Positions 1-11,089 of a DNA stretch of 64,000 nt are shown piece by piece. The DNA lies in assembly GCA_963169105.1 (NCBI GenBank), contig OY720637.1, forward strand, positions 32,111,925-32,175,924. The letters are read 5' to 3'. Below the pieces are notes generated by a model that made no database searches, was not told where the DNA came from, and was given only the letters and a program-made list of their open reading frames with translations. The DNA comes from Ceriagrion tenellum. Lineage: Eukaryota > Arthropoda > Insecta > Odonata > Coenagrionidae. Every line of letters begins with the position of its first letter. The stretch's first letter is position 1. The translations under genes were made by a program, and so were the position numbers.

Positions 1-462
1 ACGTTGGCGAAGAGGGGAAGGGGAGGCAGATCCATAACGAACGACTCAGTGGTATCGTGCAGGAAGGGAAAGGGTAAAGGGCAGGATTTCAAAGCTACGC
101 AAAACAAAAGGCACGAGGGGTGGGTGGTAAGAAAGAGAGGGAGATAATAACGACAAGGGTAAAGAATAGGGAGCCTAAGAAATGAGAAGCCTAACTTGGC
201 CCCTCGAACGCGGGCAACACGCAATGGTCCTGCGTATCGCCGCAAGTCTGCTACAAAGGGAACACAACTTGGTTCTCCTGTGTACTTACGCCCGTCTCTG
301 AATAATCGAGAGAGAAAGAGTTGTTAAAATATCAAAAATATTTGTTGCTCTCACGAAAAAAATGCGATCCAAAATTGTGTAAACTCCACCTCGAGTTGTA
401 ACTCTATAGTCCTCGGTAACTAAGCGAAATGTGGTTAAGATAAGAGCCAAAATATGCATGAA
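1..462. other. Non-coding; purine-rich start
   Basis: The first 160 bases are rich in GA runs on the plus strand, like the other islands in this window. The rest is ordinary AT-rich sequence. I see no coding frame or repeat signature. Confidence 0.5.
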
Positions 463-473
463 AATTTGTTTGA

Positions 474-777
474 CGGGGGATCGGGTTGGTGTGGTGGCTA
501 GAGTACTCGCCTACTACGCTGGCGGCCAGGGTTCAAATCCCTGCAGAGGCGGGTGTTTTTCAGAGGAAACCCGATCCCTACTTGAGTATCTTGTGAAGGA
601 CACTTCAAGTTAGGTACTCCGTCTGTCGGTTGAGACGTTAAATCGTGGTCCCCTCGGCGCCTCTCGTTAAGAGCAGGCTAATACCGACGCCGGGTTTCTA
701 TCCACCCATCCTCTTTCACCTGTCCCCTATGGCGCAAATGACCTTAGCCGTCGGTCGCCTCCCCCAATATCCAATCC
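474..777 (+). mobile_element. tRNA-derived SINE-A, full length with target duplication
   Basis: The head carries a polymerase III A-box-like stretch (GTGGTGGCTAGAGTACTC, from 491) and a B box GGTTCAAATCC at 530-540. The body at about 617-700 (GAGACGTTAAATCGTGGTCC and following bases) recurs in the other SINE-A copies. The tail ends in repeated CCAAT. The element is flanked by 11-bp direct repeats, AATTTGTTTGA (463-473) and AATTTGCTTGA (778-788), differing at one base, as expected of a LINE-mobilised insertion. The body resembles the conserved central domains of several metazoan tRNA-SINE superfamilies, but I cannot say which. It encodes no protein. Confidence 0.85.
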
Positions 778-788
778 AATTTGCTTGA

Positions 789-1566
789 TAAACGGCTCCA
801 TTAAATGACCTAGTTAACATTCAAAATAATAATTAGACAACACATCATTGAGATTTGCTTAAAAGATGTTCGGTCTCTTTAGTGTTAATTTTACTAGAAA
901 ATAATAAATAAATATCGTATTATGCTTTTCCGAAGTTGCCCTAATTGAAGAAACATCGAAAGCCTGAATACTGAGGGCTAAGTGAATTTTCTATGTAGCT
1001 GAATGAGGTGATTATGGTTGAGGTCCTACTTGCAATGCAATAAATACCTGCTATAAAAGATCTTTTCATGGTTTGTTATTATCGATGAATATAGCTGAGA
1101 TATCAGCACGGAATACGTGGAAAATGTCACTTTGCAACTTATCAGTGAATGGATTTCAATAACTATTTCTAGAATCTATGGTTAAATGGAAGAGAGGGAT
1201 AATAACTGATGTTCACTTGTTCTCTCATCGATAACGTTCACATCAGCTAAAGGAAAGTCTGAATCAATATACAAAATCCAAACAAGGTAAAGAATAGACC
1301 ACGTTGAATTACGCCAACCTGGATTCGCAAAATTGGGCCTAAGAGAATGAAATGCAGAATGAAATCAATGTTTTTCACCTTATCAGAAAAATGAGTGATT
1401 TAACCTATTACAGTACTTATCGGACTTATTTTCAAATATTTCAACAAAAGAAATTCCAAAGAGAATGATCCATGCATGAACAATATATCATACCAACGAG
1501 AAACTTAAATTTGGTGAGAGAGCACGCCCGATTGTTTTCCCGGGTTCTCGTTTGCCCATACCATTC
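789..1566. other. AT-rich non-coding stretch
   Basis: No open frame, RNA gene or repeat is recognised here. Confidence 0.5.
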
Positions 1567-1762
1567 TTATTGGTGATCGTATTGGAGTGGTGGCTGGTGT
1601 ACTGGATTCCCAGTCTGAGGGCCCGGGTTTAAATCTTCCCAGTATCCAGGATTTTACAAGAAATTAGATCCCTACTGGGATACCTCCCAGGATCCGGAGG
1701 GCTCTCCAAGTGCATTATGCTAAATGTCTTTTGAAACGATTAAACGTAATCTCCTGTTGTAT
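1567..1762 (+). mobile_element. SINE-A, diverged and 3'-truncated
   Basis: An A-box-like run (GAGTGGTGGCTGGTGTACTG, from 1585) and a decayed B box (GGGTTTAAATCTTCC, from 1624) sit in the same order and spacing as in the copy at 474. The shared body phrase (GATCCCTACT, then AAACGTAATC) follows. The conserved last 100 bases of the family are missing after about 1762. Confidence 0.65.
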
Positions 1763-2989
1763 TATTTCGTTAATATAAGGAAAATACAGACATCGAGTTC
1801 CTTCAATTCTCCAACTACTTTATTTTCACCAGTTCGACCAATAATCTTCAACGGTGCAAATAACCTCAGCTGGCAGTCACTTCCTCAATATAACTAAACA
1901 GCTAAACAGGGAGATTAGTCCCGAATAAACTGACTGTGTCAAAAGAGAGGATGTCGCCGAATGCGACGGAAGAATATATATAGAAATTACAATATAGATT
2001 ATAAAAATAACCATTTCATAAGCACACAAAGAACACACGAGAAGTCCTTTGGAAACTTTCCACTCGTTTTCAATTACTTAGCGCACTAAATCCGACAGAA
2101 CGAATAATCCTTAAGAGATGCGAATGATCCCACGGTTTATTCGTATCGTCAAAAATCAGCAAACGTTCTCTTTTTTTTTCGTTTCTGGAATAATGTAATT
2201 TAACGTAGCAATGGTCATAGCATATTACTAGATTTATTGGGGAAAAATCCAAATGTTATATCTCTTAAACAATAGAGCGTTCCAATAATGTATAATATGA
2301 AACGACGTAATAACCACGGCCCTAATACCTTCTGTATCCCACTAATTTCTGTCCAAAATGGAGTAAATAAATAGCTGAATTTGCAAGAAAATATCATCAT
2401 TAACGACTTTGAACTTCTATTACAATTAACCCAATATGATTTTCTTTTTCAATCCTTCATCTCAGTTGTTTCGAAACAAAACTATGATAGACGACTTGAA
2501 GTTAGCAAAGTGCTAGAAGAGCAACCTTCATCTCAGTTGATAAAGAAAAGTTGGAAAAGCAGAGAATGGAAAATAATCATTACTGCCAAATGCCTCGCAA
2601 AAATATACTCATATGACTCGCAAAGTTCGGGTTGAGCTAAGAAGACCTTACACCAAGCTCACCCAGGAGCAAAGAGATATTTTAGATAGTAAGTTCAAGG
2701 GATGTTTCTGACAGAGGAATGTTGTTTTACTGACTTTCTAAAACAAAACTGAAAACCAGCTGGTAGCGAACTAAATAAACGAACCGAAGATTCCGTACGT
2801 ATGCTACCTTCAACTTTCCAAAGAACACTGTTGGTATGCTAGCTACTCAGGAGGCGTTCGAAAACTTAATTTATTGGCACAATCGGTGGAAAGGAGATTT
2901 ATATTGGAAGGATCGCTTAGTGAAGAGAAGAGAAGCGGATGGACACCTGGTGTCATTAAAAGCTCTATCATAGTTTTTCTTTAACTAAA
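1763..2989. other. AT-rich non-coding stretch
   Basis: An 84-codon plus-strand frame (2381-2635) has no recognisable domain. A short direct repeat (CCTTCATCTCAGTTG, near 2454 and 2525) lies inside it. Nothing else stands out. Confidence 0.4.
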
Positions 2990-3184
2990 GGTGCCAAGGG
3001 GTCCACAATTAAACGTCCCATCCAATTTTAGGATTGTTACACTTCTATTCATCCCAACATAGCACCCAGGAGATATTTAGATTCTATTTAGGAATGTTAG
3101 ATGCTGTCAGGATTCAAACCCGAGCCCGAAGAGGGATACCAGGTCTTTCATTTTGACGAAGGAATAGCTAGCACACTTCCACTA
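2990..3184 (-). mobile_element. SINE-A, diverged, minus strand
   Basis: The sequence GTGCCAAGGGGTCCAC followed by AAACGTCCCATCC is the reverse complement of the SINE-A body. A reversed B-box-like GGATTCAAACCC (about 3110-3121) lies at the expected head-side distance. The copy is more diverged than the one at 7453. Confidence 0.6.
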
Positions 3185-3389
3185 AATTTAATTTATTGAA
3201 AAACTGAAAAAATGCTAGACATCGCTTTCAAGTCTTTAAATAACTTTGCCTGCGCATTAAGCAATTGTTAAGAAGTTACTCTCTCTATCAAATTGAAACA
3301 GATTTATAACAAATCAGGATAAGCGGAACTATGATTTATTTAATTATAAAGGTAGCGATTATTTTGCTGGCAGGTTCGTAATAGGCAAA
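3185..3389. other. AT-rich non-coding stretch
   Basis: Nothing recognised. Confidence 0.4.
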
Positions 3390-4950
3390 TAAAATATGAT
3401 TAATGGTATCATCGATGCAGTAGCTATCACTAAGAAACTTGGTCAACTAAGCTCTACACTTCACTACCCAGCTAAACGGCCTGTTTGATGCTCCATAGTT
3501 AATTATATTGGCAATAAACATAATTTGGTGTATTGCGGTGAGTTTGGGTATTTTTTTAGGTAGTACTCAAAATATTTATTACAGTTTCAGGCTTAACTTT
3601 CCAAGTAACACAGTTCTTGATAATTACTGTGTAATAGTCAAAACCCTAGGTTGGAAGAAATAAAACTTTCTGTGGAATATTAAAAAGTGAAATTATTTCC
3701 AAACTGGTTCTCAAAATGTTAAGAGTAGCCGGCCGTTGGTATTTTTAACTCAAGCATCAATAAATACGTGATTTCAGAGTGGACACGAGTAAAGAGAATC
3801 GAAAAATGACAGACCGCATAGTATGATAAGTGCCTGTTTTTTGTGTGAGAGTGTAATGGTTCGGTTCGTATTTACGAGACTGCGTTGATAATGATAATAT
3901 AGGAATCACCGTCGTAGTAGTCATCACAGAGAAATTGGAAAACTGAGTTCAACACTTCACTTTCCATTCAAACATTCTCTTCACTGCTCTATAGTTCCTC
4001 ATGGATTGATATCATGTCTAATTTGGTTTATTGCACTGCTTGTGGATATTTATGTGCAGTATTATTCAAAATGTTAGCAGTAGCAGGCCGTTGATTGTTT
4101 TTCAACTCAAGCATCAATTTATACGTGCTTTCAGGGCGGATATTAGTAAAGAGAATCGTGGAAAGACAGACGGCATAGTATGATACGTGCATGTTGTGAG
4201 TATGAGTGTGTGTAGTGGTTCGGTTTGTATTTATGAGACTGCGTTGGTAATGAGACTACAGGTATCATTGTCGTGGTAATCATCACTCAGAAATCGGTAA
4301 AATGAGCTCTACACTACACTTTACATTCAAACAGTATCTTCATTGCTCCATAGTTCCTTATATTGATACCATACCTAATTTGAATTATTGCTGTGTATGT
4401 GGACTTTTTTGTGAAGTATTTTTTCAAAATATATACAGTAGCCGGCCGTTGGTTTATTTAACTCACGCATCAATTTATACGCGCCTACAGGGAAAACATG
4501 AGTAAAGAGAATGCAGATAAGACAGATGGCATTGTATGATACGTGCCTGTTGAGTGTTTGAATGTGTGTATTGCTTCGGTTCGTATTTATGATACTGCAT
4601 TGGTAATGATAATACAGGCATCATCTTCGCAGTAGTCATCATTCAGAAATCGGTAAACTGGGCTCTACACTTCACTTTCCATTCAAAAATTATCTTCATT
4701 GCTCCATAGTTCCTCATATTGACGTCATATCTAATTTGGTTTATTGCAGTGCATGTATATATTTTGTGAAGTATTATTACAAAATATATACAGTAGCCGG
4801 CCGTAGGTTTTTTTTAACTCAAGCATCAATTTATACGTGCTTTCAGGGCGGACATGAGTAAAGAGAATCGTGGACAGACGGAAGAGTATGATACGAGCCT
4901 GTTGTGTGCGAGAGTAGTGGGTCGGTTCGTATTTATGAGACGGCGTTGGC
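3390..4950 (+). repeat. Tandem repeat with a monomer of about 355 bp
   Basis: The landmark GTAGCCGGCCGTTGG, or a variant, recurs at 3725, 4080, 4438 and 4793, giving spacings of 355, 358 and 355. Each monomer then repeats the same order: TCAAGCATCAAT, AGTAAAGAGAATCG, GTTCGTATTTATGAGACTGC, GAAATCGGTAAA, and TCTACACTTCACTTTCC. The array starts with a partial, more diverged unit (about 3390-3717) holding an extra 136-bp block. It ends with a partial unit that stops at about 4950, where a GC-rich island begins. Satellite-like. Open frames in it are not conserved between monomers. Confidence 0.9.
3574..3709. mobile_element. 136-bp insertion in the first satellite monomer
   Basis: Compared with the monomer at 4055-4085, the first unit is interrupted. 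The octamer CTCAAAAT occurs at 3566-3573 and again at 3710-3717, just where the monomer resumes. This fits an insertion with an 8-bp target duplication. I see no good terminal inverted repeats, so the element type is unknown and a local duplication is possible. Confidence 0.4.
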
Positions 4951-5560
4951 AATGAGAAACGGGGAGGGGCTTGATGATGGTGGCGGAGTAGGAGAGTCAC
5001 GGCCGGTTGCGGGCGAAAGGGGTTTTTAAGCGAGAGGGAGAGATGGAAATAAAAGAGAGAGGGAAGGGTGTCACGGATCACGCATCTACGCGTGCTCCCG
5101 GGGGCGGAAAAGGGAACAAGGGTGCAGGCGAGGGGAGTGAGGAGAGGGTATTGCCCGGAGAGCGGACATTTGAATAATTGAAGTGCCCGCATTTCACTCC
5201 ACTTCCCCTTCCCCCGGTTTGCCCTCTTCCGTGGCAGTCACACGCAGCGACAATGAAACCGTGAAATGAATCGAAGATTAATGGAAGTCGAGTGTTTTTA
5301 CGCGCGAGCGTGGAACTGTGCGTTTGTGCCGTTTGTGTGTGAGTTCGTGCGTGCATGCATTACGTTTATACGTTTTCCGAGAGGAGCTTTTTTGACGAAA
5401 AGAAACAAATGCAAAACGAAATATTTTCGACAGTCGCTTTTTTCCCGCGAGGATTTACACTGTTTGCGGTCCACCCGTATGGGAGCGCTTCGCATTCATG
5501 TCCGCGAGGAAGATGGATTATGAATTTTGCGCTTGTTTCTGAGAGGGAGTAGTGGTAAAA
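4930..5560. other. GC- and CpG-rich island
   Basis: Composition changes abruptly after the satellite. There are GA-rich runs on the plus strand (4960-5160), many CpGs and GC-rich stretches (5080-5260). Overlapping frames on both strands are compositional and show no domain. It could be a promoter-type island, but no convincing TATA box, initiator or exon is seen. Confidence 0.45.
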
Positions 5561-6057
5561 GTAAAATGATGGGTTGGCAATCGATAACTCGTCCGCCAAC
5601 TGCTATAAAATCGCCATAGTTGAATGACGTTCCTTTGATGATATATACATTTTGTAATATTATGATCAAGCTCCGTGCAATATGCTGCGTAAATTAGCCT
5701 GAAGCCACTCTTTCTTCATCTAGGGTTGTTTTTATTGAGGAATTTATATATTTATAAGGTTCTACGGCGTTTTAACATTAGACGCTGTAGCTCGGGAATA
5801 TTTCTGTGCCTGCCTTCTCCATTTACCCTAGCCAGTATACCCTTATCCAAGACAAATTTTTTACGATATTTAAACGATGGGTTTGTACATAGGACCAAAA
5901 GTGTACACTTTATTACCTCATTCATTCACTGATTCTAAATCTGTAAAAATAATATTAAAAAATGTAGTCTTGACTTCTCATCAAAGAGAGACGGTCAGGA
6001 AATATTATTGTAAATGTGTCTGAAATAACTCTATAAACTGTCAATTTGTTGCTTCTT
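5561..6057. other. AT-rich non-coding stretch
   Basis: Nothing recognised. Confidence 0.4.
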
Positions 6058-6283
6058 AACCCTTAGAGTGCGGCATGGCGTGATATCACGTCATGATTGT
6101 CTTCATGCTAGTGCTGATGACGTGATATCACGTCAAGTGTACGGTAAGTGTTCCAGTTTTCACTAGGCCCCCTAGTGAAAGCTGGAACACTCACGGTACC
6201 CATGACGTGATATCACGTCATCAGCACCAGTATAAAAACAATTATGACGTGATATCACGTCATGCCGCACTCAAATGGTTTTG
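6058..6283. mobile_element. Palindromic MITE, piggyBac-like flank
   Basis: About 225 bp fold into a single long hairpin. The left end reads TTAA, then CCCTTAGAGTGCGGCATG. The right end has the complement CATGCCGCACTC followed by a decayed end. The palindrome TGACGTGATATCACGTCA occurs at 6118-6135, 6203-6220 and 6245-6262, and with one mismatch at 6076-6093. The centre (GTGTTCCAG...CTGGAACAC, 6149-6190) closes the hairpin. The TTAA and the CCC start suggest piggyBac-type mobilisation, but the right-hand TTAA is lost, so the assignment is tentative. Non-coding. Confidence 0.75.
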
Positions 6284-7452
6284 GTACGCACTTACACTGT
6301 TAAGTAATTGTCTTGATCTCACTACATGAACGACATGTATGTTCAAGTTTAAGTAAACATAATATGTTATCATTTGATGGTGGCCTTAAACAAGTTCTCC
6401 TTCTAGACTACTAAAAGTCACTTGAAGCTTGTCATAGTGAATGTAATTTGTGTTGATGTAAAAACAAACATTACTATATTATATTTGCTCACAAAACAGG
6501 CTGTGACTGTGAATAGGCTACGAAAAATGAATCACAAATACATACACGGGCGGAAGACAAATATCTATCAATGCGCACCGAGTGTGCAAAATTAAGGACT
6601 GCAAAAGTAGTACAGCATTATCTAGTCAAGGCATTAGTAGTAATAGAATACAATAATTTTACTTCAGGTGTATTTTGAATGAGATCAAGATATTTGCAGT
6701 TGCCCGCATCAGAGAATTTGGAATATCCTCAGCAAAATCAGTCTAGCGTGCACATAGATGGAAGTGTCACAACCGCCCGTTATCTACTTTTACGATGTGC
6801 TTTTATATCTCCGCTTGCTTAACTTGGAGTGGGGAAATAATTAACGTATCTAGAGTTTTACATTCTACTTACATAGAAACCGAATGTTTTTCGTTCCTCG
6901 TTATCAGTCAGTAACAACGGGGGAGGCATCCTTACCTAAAAAAGTAGAAAAAAATCTTCATTAATAAACACATAAAGAAATTATATCATACATATATCTT
7001 TGCATTAATTGAAAGAGTCTATTAGATCATGATGATGAGTTCAGACATAATGGATCTGAATGGAAGTGAAAATATACTTCCAGAGCCATTTCCCGTGGAA
7101 TATTGATAGCTGGGAGAGAGGAGGAGGTCAATTCTCTCTGTGTTTCCCTACAGTATTATTACGAGTATTATTTACGAGGCACTATCACGTGAACTAACTT
7201 TCATCCAGCTCCCACTCTTTGACCTAGCTGTCACGGGTGGTCTAATCAGGAGGAATTATTACAGCTCCCCGAGTCCTATTCTAGGGACCATTGCAACACG
7301 CACGCCCTTACACCGCGTCAGGGTTACAGTCAAAGGTGTGTCCATTGCTCAGCATAAAAGAATCGTACTTTTTTAAAACAGTTTTTGGCTAAACCAATGC
7401 ATTGTTTCAGCTTTAGTTTATTTTATCATTTGTTTCGACTACATATTTGGTA
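6284..7452. other. Non-coding stretch
   Basis: A 78-codon frame (7140-7376) runs through ordinary sequence without a recognisable domain. No repeat was seen. Confidence 0.4.
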
Positions 7453-7735
7453 GAACGTTCGACAGCTAAGGTCATTTGCGCTACAGGGGACAGGTAAGGG
7501 AGGATGGGTGGATAGAAACCCGGCGTCGGCATTAGCCTGCCCTTAACGAATGGCGCCAAGGGGACCACGGTTTAACGTCTCATCCGTCAGACAGTGTACT
7601 GTACTTTAAGTGCTCTACACAAGACACTCGAGTAGGAATCAAATCTCCAATGGAAATCATCCTCCTCAGTAGGGATTTGAACTCTGGCCGTCCGTATGTT
7701 TAGCCAGTACTCTAGCCACCACTTGAACCCATTCT
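7453..7735 (-). mobile_element. SINE-A, near full length, minus strand
   Basis: Read on the minus strand it has an A-box-like run (reverse of 7701-7720), a B box AGTTCAAATCC (reverse of 7673-7683), the conserved body (reverse of 7505-7600) and the tail start at 7453. Order and spacing match the copy at 474-777. No clear target duplication was found. Confidence 0.85.
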
Positions 7736-8478
7736 CTTTCTCATTTGATTGTGATACAAAACACAGAACCACGTTTACTCAGTCACTGTAGGTCCAATAT
7801 GTTCATATTAGCCCCATATTGGCCAAATATGCTAAGTTACTTGAAGAATATATCCTGCAGCAGATAGCTTCTTTCAAATTTGTATTCCTAAAGATATTGA
7901 ATGGAGAAGACTATTTCATGTAATGGGACATGTTAGTATTATAGAGTACATAGACAATGGGTTGATAAAAATCAGCCAGGTGGCAGCGTTATCCTCGCAC
8001 TGACTAGGAAAGGAACCATTACAAACTCGAAGGCAACAAGCTCAGATTACGTGAAAATTTTAGATCAAGCGAGGTTCAAGGTGATTAGATGATACTAATT
8101 TGACACTGAGCTATATCTCTAGTACAGATAAAAGCGACGAAATACGAGAAATACACTACCGAAGAAAAGGGTCCAAAACTTCCTTTTTTCTACGCACCAC
8201 TGGTAATAACTAGTACTTTTAAATTAAAAATCGTCGTGATGCTTGTGCAAGATACAATTCACCTTTGTCCCTCTTTCCTTTTCCCTATACCATCACACTC
8301 CAAATTTGGTGTGCAAACGACCCATACCACACGCCAATGCGGCGGATCGAGGGGTAGTATAAAGAAATTCTTAATAAAATTCCCATACATGCCATTAACT
8401 TTCTGATCCACAAAGGGCAGTAAAATTTTTGATCAGTTGGGTGCAAAGGATTTCCCCCAGGTTCAGTGTTCCCAATGG
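7736..8478. other. AT-rich non-coding stretch
   Basis: Nothing recognised. Confidence 0.4.
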
Positions 8479-8656
8479 AAAAGATAAAATCTGTGACTTT
8501 CACAATTTATTTCAAACCTACGACCGGTTTCGGCTGTAAAGCCATCTTCAGGTGTGGTTTCAGGCAGGTACGGATTCAGGCAGGACCTGAAGACGGCTTG
8601 ACAGCCAAAATTGGTGGTAAGTTTTAAATAAATTGTGGAAGTCACAAATTTTATCT
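8479..8656. repeat. Foldback with GAAGA-hairpin-GAAAC motif
   Basis: Two arms of about 72-77 bases (8479-8555 and 8584-8655) are near inverted copies around a 29-base centre. Read outward, each arm begins CCTGAAGAYGGCTT, continues through a small hairpin (GGCT/AGCC), then GAAAC or its decayed form, CGGT-like bases, AATAAATTGTG and GTCACA. The layout matches the elements at 42218-42640 and 51725-51800. I cannot name the family. Confidence 0.7.
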
Positions 8657-8889
8657 TGTTCATTATGACGTCCTTTCACCAAGTGAAAGCTTCTCGTTTC
8701 GATATTATCCATGGTTTCTATTCCCATATTACAATGTGTGGGATACATTCTTAGCACGAGCTTTTAGAGGCTAGACTCAAAAACTCGCCACCGTCCCACA
8801 GCAAGTACTTTCCCGGAAACTAATCCAGTTAACGACAAACACGGCCAACATTTGCTCTCACGCTAATGCCGACGTGATCCACTTGGTTA
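8657..8889. other. Non-coding stretch
   Basis: Nothing recognised. Confidence 0.4.
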
Positions 8890-9590
8890 CGCATTATTGA
8901 CGAGACGCAGGGGACACTGCATTAATAACCGAACTAGCCCCTCTCCACTTTGGAGGACAGAGGCCTAAGAAGCTTCCAGGTTGACAGAATGGGGTAGGGG
9001 GAGGCGTCGACGGGAGGAAGAGAGGGAGAAAGAGAGATGGGAAGGGATAGAAGGATAAGAAGAGAAAGGATAGGTTGTTTCGTCGGCCTCTCGTGTTACT
9101 AAGGCTTTCGTAACCACGGAGCGTGTGAGAGCTCACGGCGGAGTGGTGTGGGGATAAACAAAAGGAGTTGGAGGAGGAGGGCACGGCTCTGGATGGGGAA
9201 GAAGAGTGGGGGGCAGCAGAGAAAGGTCAATCAATCAACGGAGTAGGGTCCCGACAGGCTAATTTCTCACTCCACCACGTTCAGGCCGGCCAAACCCCTT
9301 TCTCAGTGCAAGGAGGGAGGGACGGATCAACCTCGTTGCCTACTTAACCTAATCACCACGCTCTTAGACCGCCTCCCTTGGTGCTTGTTCCCGAGAAAAT
9401 ATCGGAGCAGAGAAACTCAGGCCTCCCGGAACGGCGCGGTCCCCAGAGGAAACCCTGGGTGCCACGATGAGGGAGAATCGGTGATGGAACACGGGATGTC
9501 TCCTTATTCCTCTGGCTCTTCCTAGCGTGCAGTCCACATCGGGGCAACCGTTCGTTGCCCCAGTGCTCCGTTGCAATTAGTGTCAACTGC
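8890..9590. other. GC-rich island with purine runs
   Basis: A GA-rich plus strand (8990-9240) is followed by CpG-containing mixed sequence (9240-9590). Two overlapping minus-strand frames of 79 and 70 codons at 9353-9592 have no family resemblance. Confidence 0.4.
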
Positions 9591-10195
9591 ATCAGATTAT
9601 ATTCATAGTTTATAAGCCCTAAAAAGTGTGTGATTAGAACATTTAGTTATTTCTTTATATTTCCTTTAAATTGTATCAGACCTACTTGCATGCAAAGGAA
9701 CATGAGGACGCTGGCGCCAATAACTCAACGTAGAAACATGGCTTCACTCTACAGCTGTCTATCACCTCTTGAACTTTAAGTCATCCAACCATTACCATTA
9801 AATTCCCATTGATGAAAATACCATTCTTATTCGATTACCTGAGTTCCGAATAACCGAGATTTTGCGTCATCCGTGAAATATATCTCATGCAAACCATCGT
9901 CATACATCAACAATCAGCTCAAAAGCCAAATACAAAGCAGTTCACTGAAATTTTTCACCCCATCCATGTCAAAAATTGAATTACAGCTAAGCAGAGAAAC
10001 ATTCTATTTTCGTCAAAATTTATATTCGCTTTTACATGACACTGAATTATCCTGATAACTTCATATTACAATGAAACCATGCGAAAATTTATAGGGCGCA
10101 TTAGGTAGTATTAAGATGCAAAAATTCATATATTCATGTGGACATAGAAATAGTGTGGCCACTCGTTCAATAATTTTATTTATTTCATTTTATCT
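9591..10195. other. AT-rich non-coding stretch
   Basis: Nothing recognised. Confidence 0.4.
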
Positions 10196-10375
10196 TTACT
10201 ACCTGGAACAAGGCGCATTTGGCTAATTTATGCCGGGTGATTAACAACAACAACAGATGAACACAAACACTCATGTCCTCATTGAAGGTAATTCCACCTA
10301 GACGGAAATCGAACCCTCGTCCCTCATGATGAAAGGCAGGGACTTTACACTGTCGCCACGGGGGCCGGCGTTAAT
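10196..10375 (-). mobile_element. tRNA-derived SINE (third family), minus strand
   Basis: On the minus strand a B box GGTTCGATTTCC (reverse of about 10304-10315) is preceded by an A-box-like segment near 10350-10365. It is followed by a non-tRNA body (AGGTGGAATTACCTTC, reverse of about 10284-10299) and an AACAACAAC-like stretch. The order fits a tRNA-headed SINE distinct from SINE-A and SINE-B. This is the only copy seen here. Confidence 0.55.
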
Positions 10376-11089
10376 AATGTTAAATTCACCATTGATTCTC
10401 GGTGTTGAAGGTCGGAAATCGCGATTTTTGAGGTTTCGTTGACATTAAATGATTATTCATTCAAAATCACCTTTTTGTCAGCTGCTATAACTCACGAGTT
10501 AATGTAAATGTAGGGTAGTTGAATCATTCACACCCCGGCAAGGCATTGTAATTTAAATAGACTTTAATAACGAAACCAGTAAAAACCTAAAACGATTGAG
10601 TGAACCAATGCATTCCACGCTCGCTGGAAACCGATTGATATAGGCGACTTTTAATCTATTCGACCCACTCAAAATGGACTCATATTCTTGAAAGATTCTC
10701 AAGAATGTGGTAAATAAAGACGAAAAATGCTGATTGAAAGGGACGTAAATAGTTAATAATAGCCGGAAGAGTAACTTTCATTATAGTCCACCCAGGCTCA
10801 TTTTCACGACGAGATACAACTGATATATTCATTATCTTACAATTTGATGGAATAATTTAGGGTCTATGAGTTCAAATGAAATATTCACGGCTAAATCTCG
10901 GTTTTTTTCTACAGTTTTCAAAATGCACGGCTAACCCAAGATTCTTCCGCGGCTATCAAGTTTTACGTATAATGAACGGTATTTCATAGTTTTCAAATTT
11001 GCGGCAAATCCACGGTTTTCACAGTATCACAGTAGATTTGCTTCTCTTACTAAGCTATTCCTAATCATTTTGTAGTGCTCAGTGTAACA
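10376..11089. other. AT-rich non-coding stretch
   Basis: Nothing recognised beyond short repeats of CGGCTAA-like phrases near 10890-11010. Confidence 0.4.

Noticed and set aside
4731..5192. 153-codon minus-strand frame
   Set aside because: It straddles the end of the satellite and the start of the GC-rich island, so one reading frame would cover two unrelated sequences. The product is low-complexity.
8584..8620. True hammerhead ribozyme
   Set aside because: CUGAAGA and GAAAC-like blocks are present, but there is an extra base before the stem, the copy here has decayed to CAAAA, and no third strand with a cleavage site was identified.
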